NCBI GenBank assembly: GCA_029959085.1
Contig: JARWIR010000011.1
Location: 13,517,840 to 13,581,839, forward strand
Direction of reading: 5' to 3'
DNA length: 64,000 nucleotides
Source of the DNA: Nemophila menziesii
Lineage: Eukaryota; Streptophyta; Magnoliopsida; Boraginales; Hydrophyllaceae
Shown: positions 9,168 to 20,849 of the stretch, one piece after another
How the letters are laid out: each line of letters opens with the position of its first letter
How positions within the stretch are numbered: the first letter of the stretch is position 1
Notes under the pieces: generated by a model
What the model saw: only the letters and a program-made list of their open reading frames with translations
Told to the model about the DNA's origin: nothing
Databases searched by the model: none
Program-made: the position numbers and the translations under genes

Positions 9168-10945
9168 CTCTCAATTTTCATGTCAATCGGCTCAATCTCA
9201 TTTACTAAACCACTAAGCTCTTACACTAATCAGATCAATTGAACTACTCGATAACTCAATTCTTACGCTAGTCAGCTCACTAAACTACTTGACCACGCAA
9301 CTCTTATGTTAGTTGACTCGACCAAAGTTACTCAACTACTCAAATCTTATGTTAGTCGACTCGATCAAAATTCCTTGACCCCTCAGCTCTTAAACTAGTC
9401 GGCCCGATAAAACTATTGTCACTCTTATCTTATGCTAGTCGATTCGATTGAATTACTCGATCACTTAGCTCTTGCGCTAGTCGGCTCGATCAAACTACTC
9501 TACCACCCATCTTTTACATTAGCCACCTTGATCAAACTACATGACCACTCTTCTTTTATACTATTCGGCTCGAGAAAACTCCTCGGCGATCCAATTCTTA
9601 CACCATACGACTCGATCAAATTACTAGGCCACTCAGATCTTACGCAAATCGGCTCGGTCAAACTACTTGATTATTCAGATCTTACGCTTGTCGACTCGAT
9701 CAAAATGCTTGACCACTCAGAACTTACGATAGTCGTCCTGATTAAACTACAACCACAAAACGCTTATGTTAGTCAGCTCGATCCAACTCCTTGACCACTC
9801 AACTCTACTCTTATGTTAGTCGATTTAGAAAAACTTATACGACTAGTCATCTCTTATGCTAATCAGCTTGATCAAACTACTCAACCAATCAACTCTTATG
9901 GTAATAAAATCAATCATATCACTCATCCACTCAGCTCATATGCTAGTCAGATCTATCAAACTTCTCGACCACTCAGCTCCCATGCAAGCCAACTTGATCA
10001 AATTGGTCTGCCACTTTGCTCGCTAGTCGGATCGATCAAAGTTACTCAATGAATTAACTATTATCGATCCAACTCCTCGACCACTAAACTCTACTCTTAT
10101 GTTAGTCGATTTAAAAAAACTTATACGATTACTCATCTCTTATGCTAGTCAGCTTGATCAAACTGCTCGACCAATCAACTCTTATGGTAATAAAATCAAT
10201 CATATCACTCATCCACTCAGATCATATGCTACTTAGATCTATCAGACTTCTCGACCACTCAACTTGTATGCAAGACAACTTGATCAAATTTCTCAACCAC
10301 TTAGATCTCTTATGCTAGTCGGATCGATCAAATTTACTCAATGAATTAACTATTATGTTAGTGGCTTGACCAAACTACCTCAACAAATCATCTATTAAAC
10401 TAGTCAGCTCGATCAAACTGATCGATTACTCCAATCTTAAGCTAGTCGACTCGTTCAGACTACTCGACCAATCAACACTTATGGTAATCAAATCAATCAT
10501 ATCATTCATCCACTCAGCTCATATGCTACTCGTATCTATCAAATTTCTCGACCACTCAGCTTCTATTCAAGCCAACTTGATCAAATTTCTCAACCACTTA
10601 GCTTTCTTATGCTAGTCAGATCGATCAAAGTTACTCAATGAATTGAATATTATGTTAGTCGGCTTGACCAAACTGCCTCAACAACTCAACTATTAAACTA
10701 GCCAGCTTGATCAAACTGATTGAGTACTCCAATCTTAAGCTACTCGACTCGTTCAAACTACTTGACAACTCAACTTTTACCTTGTTGGCTTGATGACCCT
10801 ACTTGACCACTCAATTCTTACGCATGTTGGCTTGATCAAACTTACTTGAGCTCTTGGCTCTTATGCTAGTCAGCCAAATCAAAGTAGTCCACCATTTATC
10901 TCATACGGTAGTATGCTTGACCAATCTTAGCCGACCACTCACCTC
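9168..10945 (+). repeat. Degenerate ~42-bp minisatellite array with ~290-bp higher-order repeats
   Basis: About 40 diverged copies of a unit of roughly 42 bp. Each unit contains 'cttatgctagtcggctcgat', 'caaactactcgaccactcag' and small variants. The 14-residue periodicity of the open frames at 9432-9794 and 9813-10052 comes from the 42-bp unit. A higher-order unit is visible: the block 'ctactcttatgttagtcga' occurs at 9805 and again at 10091, and 'ccaatcaac.cttatggtaat' at about 9884, 10170 and 10466. So ~290 bp (about seven monomers) has been duplicated to three copies. Confidence 0.88.
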
Positions 10946-11263
10946 TTGTTGAAAATAACCCATATCACATGTTGTGATTTATTAACAAGAAAAATATTCA
11001 CTTTATAGGTGATATCCTTGTCTAATTTTCAGACATATTATACAAAATCTACTTTTTTTTTAATATTCTCATGAAGGAAAGATCCCATTGTGTTACAAGT
11101 TAGATCAAACAAGATAAGTTTGTATTCATTTTGATTATAGTAGTATGCAGTACTTATTCTGAATATTTAAATAAATATATAATTAACATGATACTTATTA
11201 AAATACATCAAATAACTAATCATTTAACTCAGTATCGATTGAGTATTTGATGAATGGAAACAA
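10946..11263. other. Gap with no recognisable feature
   Basis: AT-rich sequence between the minisatellite and the FBD pseudogene. It probably includes the pseudogene's 3' flank. No ORF with recognisable domains. Confidence 0.5.
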
Positions 11264-11707
11264 TTACAATATGATCAAATCATCTCCCAGTGGTAAATTA
11301 GTTGACAATTGTGTTGCACGTTCTCTAACAGCTTCTTTATATTTGCATATGGAACTAGTACATGGATCGTGCGTATCAATAATCATCTTGTCAAGGGATA
11401 CACCAATTTGTGATAGATGCATCGAAAGCTCAAAATCACTTTCCAACCCAACCAATAGATTCCACAACCTTGAGATTTCATGTGACAGTTTCCGAGCTCT
11501 GGGCGCTTGCATGTTCCATATACCTCTGATGAAACTGATAAACTCTTCCCTATATGATGAAATATTTTTGAATACTTGACGGTAAACTCGCACATTTGTG
11601 GAGAAGCATGGACAAATAAATTAAGACATAGCATGTCGTGGAAAATCTTATTATAAGACTTGAAAGTTATCTTCAATTGCTTCAGATTGCTAAATTTTGG
11701 AAAATGA
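11264..11707 (-). pseudogene. F-box/FBD pseudogene, C-terminal exon (LRR end and FBD domain)
   Basis: Read on the minus strand, 'PKFSNLKQLKITFKS' and 'LCLNLFVHASPQMCEF' are LRR/FBD-type sequence. After a frameshift near 11575 the frame runs 'QIGVSLDKMIIDTHDP' to 'AVRERATQLSTNLP' and ends DDLIIL-stop. That is the classical end of an FBD domain (LEKMVIDPR...A..RA..L...LP....L.IL). The first codons join across the solo LTR (11708-13296) to the coding stretch 'MDELLDGNDNYH' at about 13297-13335. The exon was therefore continuous before the LTR inserted. Confidence 0.8.
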
Positions 11708-12267
11708 TGATTTATATTTCCATATTTTTGATATATTAATCTATACTCGAGATATCATTTTAGGGTTATTTAGTTAACAATTTTTGGATTTTTCTCCATT
11801 TATTTATACTTTACACTTTCTTCTCTAGTTTTAGGTATTTTGATATTTTGTGAGATTTTGCGCGCAATTTGTGTGTTATTTGTGTAGAACTTAGATATAT
11901 GGAAGCTATTACACCTATGGAAACTGATTAGAAAAGTAAAAAAAAGGAAAACCCTTAGTCAAAGTAAAAAAGGATAAGTTTGGATATATTTGGAGAGTAA
12001 AGAAGTTGTCAAAATTGCACATACGTCTACTAATTAATTTTCTGTAGAACAACGGTCTAGAATTAGGAAGATAATTTTATATTAGCAGCTAGATAATTCA
12101 AACATGGTCGTTTCTATATAATGAAATTCAAAATCCGATAAGTAACGAAGGAGATATGACCAAATCAAAATCTGCTAAGGTTCATCCCTTCCTACAAGTT
12201 AGGACTACGAATTTTGGTAAGATCAGAACTCCTTAACTTAGGGTATAATCCTAATTTCGACCAAGAG

Positions 12268-12350
<83 letters not shown>

Positions 12351-13296
12351 ACTTTTACCTTAGAGAAATCATCCTTGTTCAGTCCTTAATCATCTATGAC
12401 CAAGAGGAAGCTTACATCAAGAGAAGAGAAGATCAGAAGGAGTTTGACAACAAATCATGCCTTTTCAATCCTTCAAATTTGTAATTCATTTTCTTTCTTT
12501 CCCAAGTATGAACTAATTATATTTTAGCTTGAGATTAGAATAAAAGTATGAACCCTAGACTTGTTTTATATATATATTTCACTTTGGGATGTCTTTTACA
12601 TTTAATTGAAATTAGTGGTGTTATCTTTGTTTTTATGTGTTTTGATTTATTGTCTGTAGTTCTTGCGGTGTGCAACTTATATGATTACCTTAATAGTAGT
12701 TAGATAGTCACCCGGAAGGGGTGTCGAATTATTGAAACACCACATACACGTCTAGTGTGCGGTAGTGATCCGGACGGGCTTGCCTAACTAGATAATCATT
12801 AGGGTTTGAGATTATCACCGATCATTGTGTAGCTTTCCCAAGTCCCCTGGTAATTGTTAGGTCGCCACCTAAGTCCACCCGGAAGGGGGTTAGGAGGAAT
12901 ATAGAATCCTGGCTACTGCGTATCACACTATTCTCCCTTACATAAATATGTTAACACAAGGGTAGTCGCGATTACTTGCTAGATCTCGAGCTAAACTCTC
13001 ATACTATCTTTTTCTCTTTGATAATTTTTCTGTCTTTATATTATTTAGTTAATTGTTAGAGTCTTAAAAACAAAAAAAATATTCCAGAGTGTTTTATTTC
13101 CAGCGTATTATTCTTCTACCTTTTCTATTTGCACTTTATATTGCATAAGTTCTCTCTAACTTTCGTAATCTCTGAGGAACGAATTCTACTTATCTTGCGT
13201 ACGATCTATGATACTTGCACTAAGTAAGGTGACTCGGTTAGGGTGATTATTTGCATCTTTATTTCTCGTTATTTTATCACGCCCTAACCGACACCA
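11708..13296 (+). mobile_element. Solo gypsy LTR inserted in the F-box/FBD gene
   Basis: About 1.59 kb. It begins TGATTTATATTTCC and ends GACACCA, with the overall plan of the Athila-like LTRs further right: an ATCATTTT block near the start, a TTATTGTCTGTAG block, four 'CACCCGGAAGGGG'-like boxes (about 12710-12890), a 'ctctgaggaacgaattc' block and the CCGACACCA end. No internal retrotransposon sequence adjoins either end. The flanks repeat ATGA (4-5 bp; one base of the border is ambiguous), and removing the LTR restores the FBD reading frame across the site. The internal region was probably lost by LTR-LTR recombination. Confidence 0.85.
12271..12348 (+). repeat. (AT)n microsatellite
   Basis: A pure (AT)39 run inside the solo LTR. 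Being long and uninterrupted, it is likely to be length-polymorphic. Confidence 0.98.
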
Positions 13297-14337
13297 ATGA
13301 TAATTGTCATTGCCATCTAATAACTCATCCATTAAAATACACACAACAATAATATAAATTAAGCATATTGTCAGATACAAATTAAGAAAGAGATGAATAT
13401 TAAAAAATTAGTTAGAGTAACAGAGATACTAACCATGTAACTGCAAACATTTAGTTATAGTCGCTGGAGTTGAGAGAAATAGGTTGAGAGTAGATTTAGT
13501 CTGGTAGGAATTATCTAATGAAGAGTAAGTGACAAAAGTTTAGGAACATCTTCTAGGGGCAATCATTTAATACTTTTTTAGTTTTAAATACAATTATATT
13601 TTGAGCCAAAACTTTGAGATCCACTAAATTCTTCCAGTTTTTGATTTCTAAGTGCTTCAACTTAAGTCTTGGACCAGGAACCCTTAAGTGGCTTATAGTT
13701 GGAACATCATCCAAACACAAGTGTTGGAGAAGAGGGCAAGTTTTGTCGGATAAGAAATGTGTTACAAGTACTTATTCACTCACATATACACACTTGAGTC
13801 TCAATGTAGCTAGGGTTTTGAAACAACTGCTAGTTGGAGGCATAATCAACAACCAATTGGAAAGATGTACATATATTTTTGATAGTTATAAGGAATATTT
13901 CTTAATGGTAGTAAAAGATCTAACTCGAGCCTCTCAACCCTATTCACTATCTCAAAGCATATCCATTTAAAAATAGAATCGGTAGAAGACATGTCTAAAC
14001 CAAAAACAACTTTTATTCCTTGCATAGATGTGGCTTTATGAGAATTTAAGAATACTTTATTCACCAAATCTCGTGTTTTACATGCTCCAATAAAAAACGT
14101 GTGACTATCATCCACGGTAATTTTCATAGTTTCGGTTGCATCAAACTCCATATTTTTGGGATAATATGTCCACAAATTTCTCTGGTTATGGGAAAGTACA
14201 CTTGTTCTTACAACTTCTTTACATGACCTACGTGACAATATCATTATTAGGATATCATCAGGTATCATGCTTATCCAATCCTCCTTCTTTTCCTTTCTAA
14301 TAAACAAGGAATTACTAGATCTCTTATTTATATTCAT
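13297..14337 (-). pseudogene. F-box/LRR/FBD pseudogene, N-terminal part
   Basis: On the minus strand it starts at an ATG at 14337. Residues 19-60 form an F-box: 'DWISMIPDDILIMILSRRS' then 'VVRTSVLSHNQRNLWTYY'. F-box proteins of this type recruit substrates to SCF ubiquitin ligases. LRR sequence follows, but the frame is broken at about 13846. In the next frame the LRRs continue: 'TSSCFKTLATLRLKCV', an in-frame stop, then 'LLQHLCLDDVPTISHLRV' and 'LKHLEIKNWKNLVDLKV'. More stops or frame changes follow near 13553 and 13513. With 11264-11707 this is one gene, broken by point changes and by the solo LTR. Confidence 0.85.
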
Positions 14338-15000
<663 letters not shown>

Positions 15001-15756
15001 GAAATAACAAATAACAGCTTCCGCTCTCACACAAATTCCTCATTCTTACTCGCGCGAATCTTCTTCTCTATCAATCTCTCATTCTCTCCCTCTCTCTGAA
15101 AATGAGCAGAAGTTAAGTGTGTAATCCCTCGTGCGATTACTTCTTAATCTTTTCTTTGGTTATTTTTTAATTTTTTTTCATTTGTTTTGTTTTTTATTGC
15201 AGTCTTGTATTAAGTTTATAATACATACACGTGTGTATATATTTATTATTTTTATAGCATTTTGATTCAACCTTCTTCCTAATTTTGCAATATCAAGCCT
15301 ATTCCTCTTTTTTCAAGGTATTTATCTTTTAATTGTTTGTTTTTTTGTTTTTCGTTTGATTTTATATGCTAATTTTGTTCAATTACAGCTTATGTTTTGT
15401 TGATTTTGTATTTTTTATTTAATTTCAATAGCTTATGCATATTATTATGTGTTTGATTATGTTATTGTGTATATTTTGTATGTATCTGTAGTATATTCTT
15501 ATATATGTTAACAATTTGCTTCAATACTATTGAATTATGTGTTTAAGTTGCTTTCATATGAGTATAGTTTGTTTTGTAGTTGTTATGCTCTACATCAAAG
15601 TGTTAAGATAACGATTTTCATGTTAGAAATAACGAATTTTATGTTTGTCACATGAAATTCTTTGTTTCTTAACAACTTTTTTCCTTTCCAACTTGTTGTT
15701 TGTTTATGTGATCATATTATACTAGTTAAGTGATCACCTGATTTTCGCAGATTGTT
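15001..15756. other. Probable leader/intron region upstream of the transposase pseudogene
   Basis: T-rich sequence with a possible 3' splice site 'ttttcgcag' at 15742-15750, just before the ATG at 15757. It could be the 5' UTR and leader intron of the gene that follows. No coding sequence recognised. Confidence 0.4.
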
Positions 15757-18078
15757 ATGGATGATGTTAGGTTCAGTTCACAATGTTCCATACGTTCATT
15801 TTATCTTGTCCCTAGTCTCGATTCTGTATTCGATTATGTGTTGTCTAAATGGCCATCTTTTCTCTTAAGTTCACGCATTTAGTCTATTCAGTGGGATATG
15901 AAGTTAATTGTTTGTTGAACAACGAAAAATACTTTTCCAACATGCAATTTTTGGTCAGCGAGTTAAGTTTGTAGTGTATGGATATTTATGTTACAGATGA
16001 TTGGAAAATAGAGTCGGTTCAGTCGACAGCTTGCTCGACAATCACCGTTGTTGATTTTTGCTCTCCTTCTAAAAATGATGTGTCATCTCATGATCTCAAG
16101 GAGCATACATTTGGTGTTCATAAAGATTTGGTTCTGAAAAGTAATGATTTGAGGCAACAAATTAGTCACGTTGGTCAATGCTTTTATGGTGGTATTAATG
16201 ACTTTGTTTTTTCTGTTGCCAAATTTTCCATTGAAGTTTGTTTTAAGTATTATTTTACTTAGAATTTAAGTTCAAATGCTCTGTGCATTGCAAAGATTTT
16301 TAACCTAAAGCATGTCCTTGAAAAGTTTAAGCCTTTCTTGAACGGAGTAATGGCTTTCTTATATATGTTCCTTAGTGAATAAGCACAACTGTGGTGCAGT
16401 TATGAAATTTACAGTTCATAATGCTATGAACTCTAGTGTTTTTTCAGATTTGATTGTTGAAGAAGTTAGGACTAGGCTGGGTATTGTTCCGAAATATATT
16501 ATGAGGGAGATGAAATTAGGTTATGGTTTTGATATTTCATACACTATTGCCTATCATAGTTTAGAAAAAGGCCAAGGATGAAGTTCATGGCAATTTATCT
16601 TTGTCTTTCCATCATTTACGATCTTATTTAGATAAGTTGAAATTAGTGAATCCCTCTACACACATTTATTATGAGTTTTATCCCGTTACTTGCACATTTG
16701 AGCGATGATTTGTTGCATTAGGTGGTTGTATTCACGGTTTTAAATTTTATCGTCCAGTGCTATTTATAGATAGTACATTTGAACAACAAGTATAAGGGGC
16801 ATCTTCTATTTGCTACTGCAAAGGACGAGTTCAAAGGTTCCTTAAATGTCCTTTTCCTGGTTTATCCCCTGTTTTTGAAGAGAAATCAATTGTTTTAAAC
16901 AATGAATTTCATGTTGAAAACAGTGAAATTCTCTTCTGCACATTCCTTTTCTTGCTCTTTCTGCTTATTTTCTTGCTTTCAAGTTTTGATTGTCTTTTTT
17001 TGTTGATTTCCATGCAGATATTTTCTTAGTTGCATTTGTAGTTGCCCGAGCCGAGAATACCACAAATTGGACTCTATTTCTCAGGTTTCCGAGACCTTTG
17101 GTCCATGATCGTTGAATCACTTCCATATTTGGTTGTTTCAAGGTATTATAACATCGATTAGGGAATTTTTTTTCCTGATGGTTTTCATTCTTTCTGTATG
17201 TTTCATATAACAAACAATTTATGTGATGCTATAAAAGACAAATGCATGAATGCAATCAAGGAGTCTATGGTTACTTTTCTAAATAAGGTCTCCTATGCTC
17301 TAAACATTGCGGAATTCGATGTAGTTCTTGCAGATTTTATCTGTGAAGGGAAAGTTGTAGGTCGTACTTTCATGGATAATTTGTCAAAAGAGAACTTTTC
17401 CAATAATTTTTTGGGGGTAAATGTTACGGGGAGATGACTTCAAATTTGTTGAATCAACTAGATATTCAAGCGTGAATAGTGGGACAAACTTCTAATTATG
17501 GAGCGAATTGATCTCATCCGTCTTTGGGTAATACGTTAATTTTCAGACAGGTATTAAAAGTCTTCGAAGTGGACCGCAATATTGTTTCCCGATGCTGAGG
17601 TTCTTTACGCTCTAAATTATGATAAATCCCGTTTGTGGATCGTTTGTCAGAAATCAGGAGAAGCGTATTAAGTTTTTTCAGACCCGTTTCATGTTGTTGA
17701 TTTTCAAAGATGCTCTTGTACTTGCGGTGTTTGGAAATTTTTTGGTTTTCCTTGTTCACATGTCGTTGCGGTTTTGAAAAATGTCGTAGATCCAACTCAT
17801 CGTTTATAGTACATCGAGAGGTATTACCACCCCACATTATATAGTGAATGCTACTCACATAATGTTCTCGATTTTTCTATGTTTGTCCACCTTCACCAAC
17901 AGCCGGGCCCACCAATATTTTTGTCCAGCCTCCAGTTGTCAAGATTTCTCCTAGTAGGCCAAAAGCGAAGCGTTTCAAGTCTCGTGGTGAATTTTGGTAT
18001 GACCCTAAGATGATAACTTGTGGACGTCGTCATACACTAGGAAACCATAATGCCAAAACTAGTCAAGTTCCTTTATGA
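15757..18078 (+). pseudogene. MURA-type (Mutator-like) transposase, degenerate
   Basis: The pieces lie in order on the plus strand across changing frames. The N-terminal region (15757-16150) includes 'YVTDDWKIESVQSTACST'. Then comes a MuDR DNA-binding-like block with 'GIVPKYIMREMKLGYGFDIS' (16480-16540). The MULE transposase start reads 'FVALGGCIHGFKFYRPVLFI', then D at the first catalytic position ('DSTF'), then 'GHLLFATAKDE' (about 16709-16830). 'GEMTSNLLNQLD' starts near 17430. A SWIM zinc finger 'CTCGVWKFFGFPCSHVVAVL' follows at about 17717-17780, and a C-terminal knuckle remnant 'CGRRHTLGNHNAKTS' has two of its three Cys lost. More than ten stops or frameshifts and the missing middle of the catalytic core show it is inactive. 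Terminal inverted repeats were not located. Confidence 0.85.
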
Positions 18079-18190
18079 TCTTTCTGATATTTTTATGATT
18101 TTTATAAGACCATTATATTCTTAACAGTTGTTTAATATTCACGAGTTTTATAATTTTTTCATTTATACTTGTTATGATTTAGATATTTTT

Positions 18191-18225
<35 letters not shown>

Positions 18226-18656
18226 GGTGGGTTTCATTCATTTTAATAGTATAGTCTTTTAGTATAGGTTTCGTGCCGAGTAGCTTAATTTGTTAGTGAT
18301 CAGGTAAAATAAATTTCATGTTTCAAAAATGAATTTTTCCAGAAATTGACTACTTTCATATAACTCGTTGACCTTTACTCATGAATATAACTTTGAATGT
18401 ATAATAAATCATAGTCACACAACTGTGCCATTGTTTCCGAGTTGTTTGTTAAAAGAAAAGCATGTTGCAGTTGGTATCAAAACCTTTGTTGGATAGTGAA
18501 TAGTCAAATCAATAACATAATATTGGGTTTCCTTAACAATTAGCTTCTATCACAAATCATAATAACCCTTATAAATTCCAATTCTAATCAAATCCTTCAT
18601 AATACTTAAAAAACTAACAAGTCATTTTAAACATTATAATCGAAAACATTCTCAAA
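18079..18656. other. Gap, AT-rich, no gene recognised
   Basis: It contains an AT microsatellite (18194-18222) and otherwise no coding or repeat signal I can name. It is the left flank of the copia insertion; its sequence resumes at 24968. Confidence 0.5.
18194..18222 (+). repeat. (TA)n microsatellite
   Basis: About 29 bp of uninterrupted TA repeats. Confidence 0.95.
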
Positions 18657-18880
18657 TACGTTGTTGGAACATTTGAAGCAAATGAAAGGTTTCCCACATC
18701 GGTGGATGGTGGAAAAGTTTGACTACTTTTATAACTTGTGGTATTAACAAAGCCCAAAGATCCAATACCCATGCACATGGCAAGGCAATGATTAAGCCCA
18801 CACGCGCGCACCACCACCACCACCACCACCCACCCGCCTGCCCGGCCCGGCACAAGCACCGGCACCAGCGACGGCGACGG

Positions 18881-18938
18881 CGTGGGGCGTGGGACGTGGG
18901 ACGTGGGACGTGGGTCGTGGGTCGTGGGTCGTGGGGAG
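18881..18938 (+). repeat. GTGGGWC heptamer array in the 5' LTR (long allele)
   Basis: About seven tandem copies of GTGGGAC/GTGGGTC give evenly spaced GGG runs. The copy number is larger than in the 3' LTR of the same element (24318-24343), so the LTRs differ by repeat slippage or conversion. The plus strand could form a G-quadruplex. Confidence 0.85.
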
Positions 18939-19234
18939 TTTTGGGAGTCAAAAAATGAAAAATGAATTGGATTTTTCTACCAGCTCTTATAATGTTCGTG
19001 GACAACTCAAACGTAAACGTAAAGACAAACTTCCTCCAATCACGCACGCGGTAAAAGAAAAGGAATAATCAGCAGCTGTTACACGTGGGATTATCAAAGG
19101 TCAAAGATGATACAAGATATCAAAACATGGGGGTTACAAGACAATCAAAACAGTCAACCCATTAAATCAATTCCGGGAGGGAATCATGGGATTTAATGGG
19201 GACGTTTTGGCTTGGGTCTTCAGCTCCTCACCAC

Positions 19235-19243
19235 TATATAAAG
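19235..19243 (+). promoter_or_regulatory. TATA box of the 5' LTR
   Basis: 'tatataaag' in 'cctcaccactatataaaggc', a near-consensus plant TATA box in the middle of the LTR. It would set the start of the genomic RNA about 30 bp downstream. Confidence 0.75.
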
Positions 19244-19568
19244 GCCTCACTCTCCACTTGTATTCTCCACGAATTACAAAGCAAAGCAGCAAAAGCCTTA
19301 CGCATAAAAAAAGTTCTCTACTATTTTTTTCTTTTCTTTCTGTTAGGAGATACCGGTACTACACCGGAATATCTTTTTAACACCGGAATTTTTTCCTTTA
19401 CCGAGTAAGTTTGGCTTTTGATTTTCCGTGTATCCGTGTAATAGTGAGTTTATTTGTTAATCGAAACTTTTTATTTATTTTGTTTTCTCAAATCTTTTCT
19501 TTACGGTGATATTTGTTCGCAACAATTTAAAAAGATATTCAGTAGTTTTCTTTTATCACCGTTTTTTA

Positions 19569-20849
19569 ATGGCTTTTCCAATCTCGGCTGTTGCTTCATC
19601 ATTGAATGCAAAAGCCTTTCCCGACGTGAATAAGTTGGAGCCTCTTAATGGTTCCAACTACAAGCGTTGGGCACAAAAGATCCTTATCTGTCTTGAACAG
19701 TACAAACTTGACTTCGTTTTATACAAAGATCCTCCACTTTTAGTGGACAATGGGGTTCCCACTGAAGAAGAACAGACTAGGCATCTTGCTCTGGAAGCCA
19801 AGTTTAGGCGAGCTAACACCATGGCTCGAGGATGGATGTTGAACAACGTGTCAAACCTCATCTTTGATCTTCTTGCCAAAGAAAAATCGGCAAAGATCAT
19901 ATAGGAGACACTTGAGAAAAAATATGGGGCCGAGGATTCTGGTAAGAAGAAATATGTCACTGGGGCGTGGTATAACTTCCGTCTCACCGATCAGAAATCC
20001 ATGACTGAACAACTCCATGTTTATGAAAACCTTTGCGCGGATGTGATTGCTGAAGGTATGAAAATGTGTGAGGTGTTCCAAGCCAATATCCTGTTAGAGA
20101 AGTTCCCACCTTCCTGGAGCGAATACCGTAATCACCTGAAGCACAAGAAGAAGGAGATGACGCTACAAGAGTTGATTAGCCACATACAAGTTGAGGAGGC
20201 AAATCGACTCAAAGACAGGTCTATTCCTTTCCCTTCTCAATCCTCCAAAGCTAATCTTATCGAAAGTTCTGGCCAAGGTAACAAAGACAGGTTCAAAGGG
20301 AAGGGTAAACAACAAGGCCACAACAAATCCAAATCTGGAGGCCACAAGAACCGCGGCAACTCCAAAGGTGGTGGGTTCAAAACCTCTGGTAAGATTCAGA
20401 AACCCAAAGGAGCCCGTTACTGTTGTGGGAAGGAAGGACATAAGGCTTTCGAGTGCAAACTTAGAGCTGATCAAGGTCCCAAACCTGCCGCAAATCTGAT
20501 CGAGGCCGAAGAAGTTATCGCTGCAGTGATGGTTGAGGTAAACTTAATTGAGAACAAAACCGAGTGGATTCTTGACACTGGAGCTTCTCGTCACTTCTGC
20601 TCAAGGAGATCCATGTTCAAGAAATTCGAAGAAGCAACAAATGGTAAATTTGTCTACATGGGTGACTCCTCAACTGCCATGGTTTTCGGTAAAGGACAGG
20701 TTTCTCTCAAACTCACTTCTGGTAAAATCTTAGAGTTGAATGATGTTCTCTTCGTCCCCTGTCTCCGTAGGAACCTAGTTTCCGGAGCTCTTCTTAATAA
20801 AGTAGGCCTTAAACTTGTATTTGAAGGGGGAAAATGGTTATTACCAAAA
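19569..20849 (+). pseudogene. Copia Gag-protease, with one stop codon
   Basis: It starts at ATG 19569 (MAFPISAVASS). The Gag core has 'LNGSNYKRWAQKILICLEQ'. A TAG at 19902-19904 interrupts it where the family has Trp ('KII-stop-ETLEKKYG'), and the same frame continues. A Lys/Gly-rich linker and a zinc knuckle at about 20419 follow, reading 'RYCCGKEGHKAFEC': its first Cys is Arg. The protease has the catalytic motif 'WILDTGASRHFC' at about 20565. At about 20830 a one-base deletion in an A/G-rich run throws the protein out of frame before integrase. Confidence 0.92.

Larger units (their letters stand above)
18662..19524 (+). mobile_element. 5' LTR of the copia element
   Basis: 863 bp, TG...CA. 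It has a G+C-rich (CAC)n and GTGGGWC repeat stretch (18809-18938) and a TATA box at 19235. A canonical initiator-Met primer-binding site is not visible after 19524: the sequence is 'atttaaaaagatattcag'. That is odd and may mean a different primer or loss. Confidence 0.93.

Noticed and set aside
9432..10052. Two long plus-strand open frames with internal 14-residue repeats
   Set aside because: They follow the ~42-bp minisatellite period. A repeat whose length is divisible by three gives open frames without coding.
9168..10945. Regular repeat array that might suggest a CRISPR-like locus
   Set aside because: Units are degenerate and contiguous, with no distinct unique spacers, and the DNA is eukaryotic.
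11264..11579. Plus-strand 110-aa ORF at 11247-11579 as a gene
   Set aside because: It is the complement of the minus-strand FBD domain, which has a clear family match.
18614..19047. Minus-strand Pro/Arg- and Trp-rich and plus-strand His-rich ORFs
   Set aside because: Frames through the (CAC)n and GTGGGWC repeats of the copia LTR; the same occurs in the 3' LTR at 23962-24471.
19525..19560. A canonical initiator-Met primer-binding site after the copia 5' LTR
   Set aside because: Looked for TGGTATCAGAGC-like sequence and did not find it; the bases are 'atttaaaaagatattcag'. I therefore do not annotate one.
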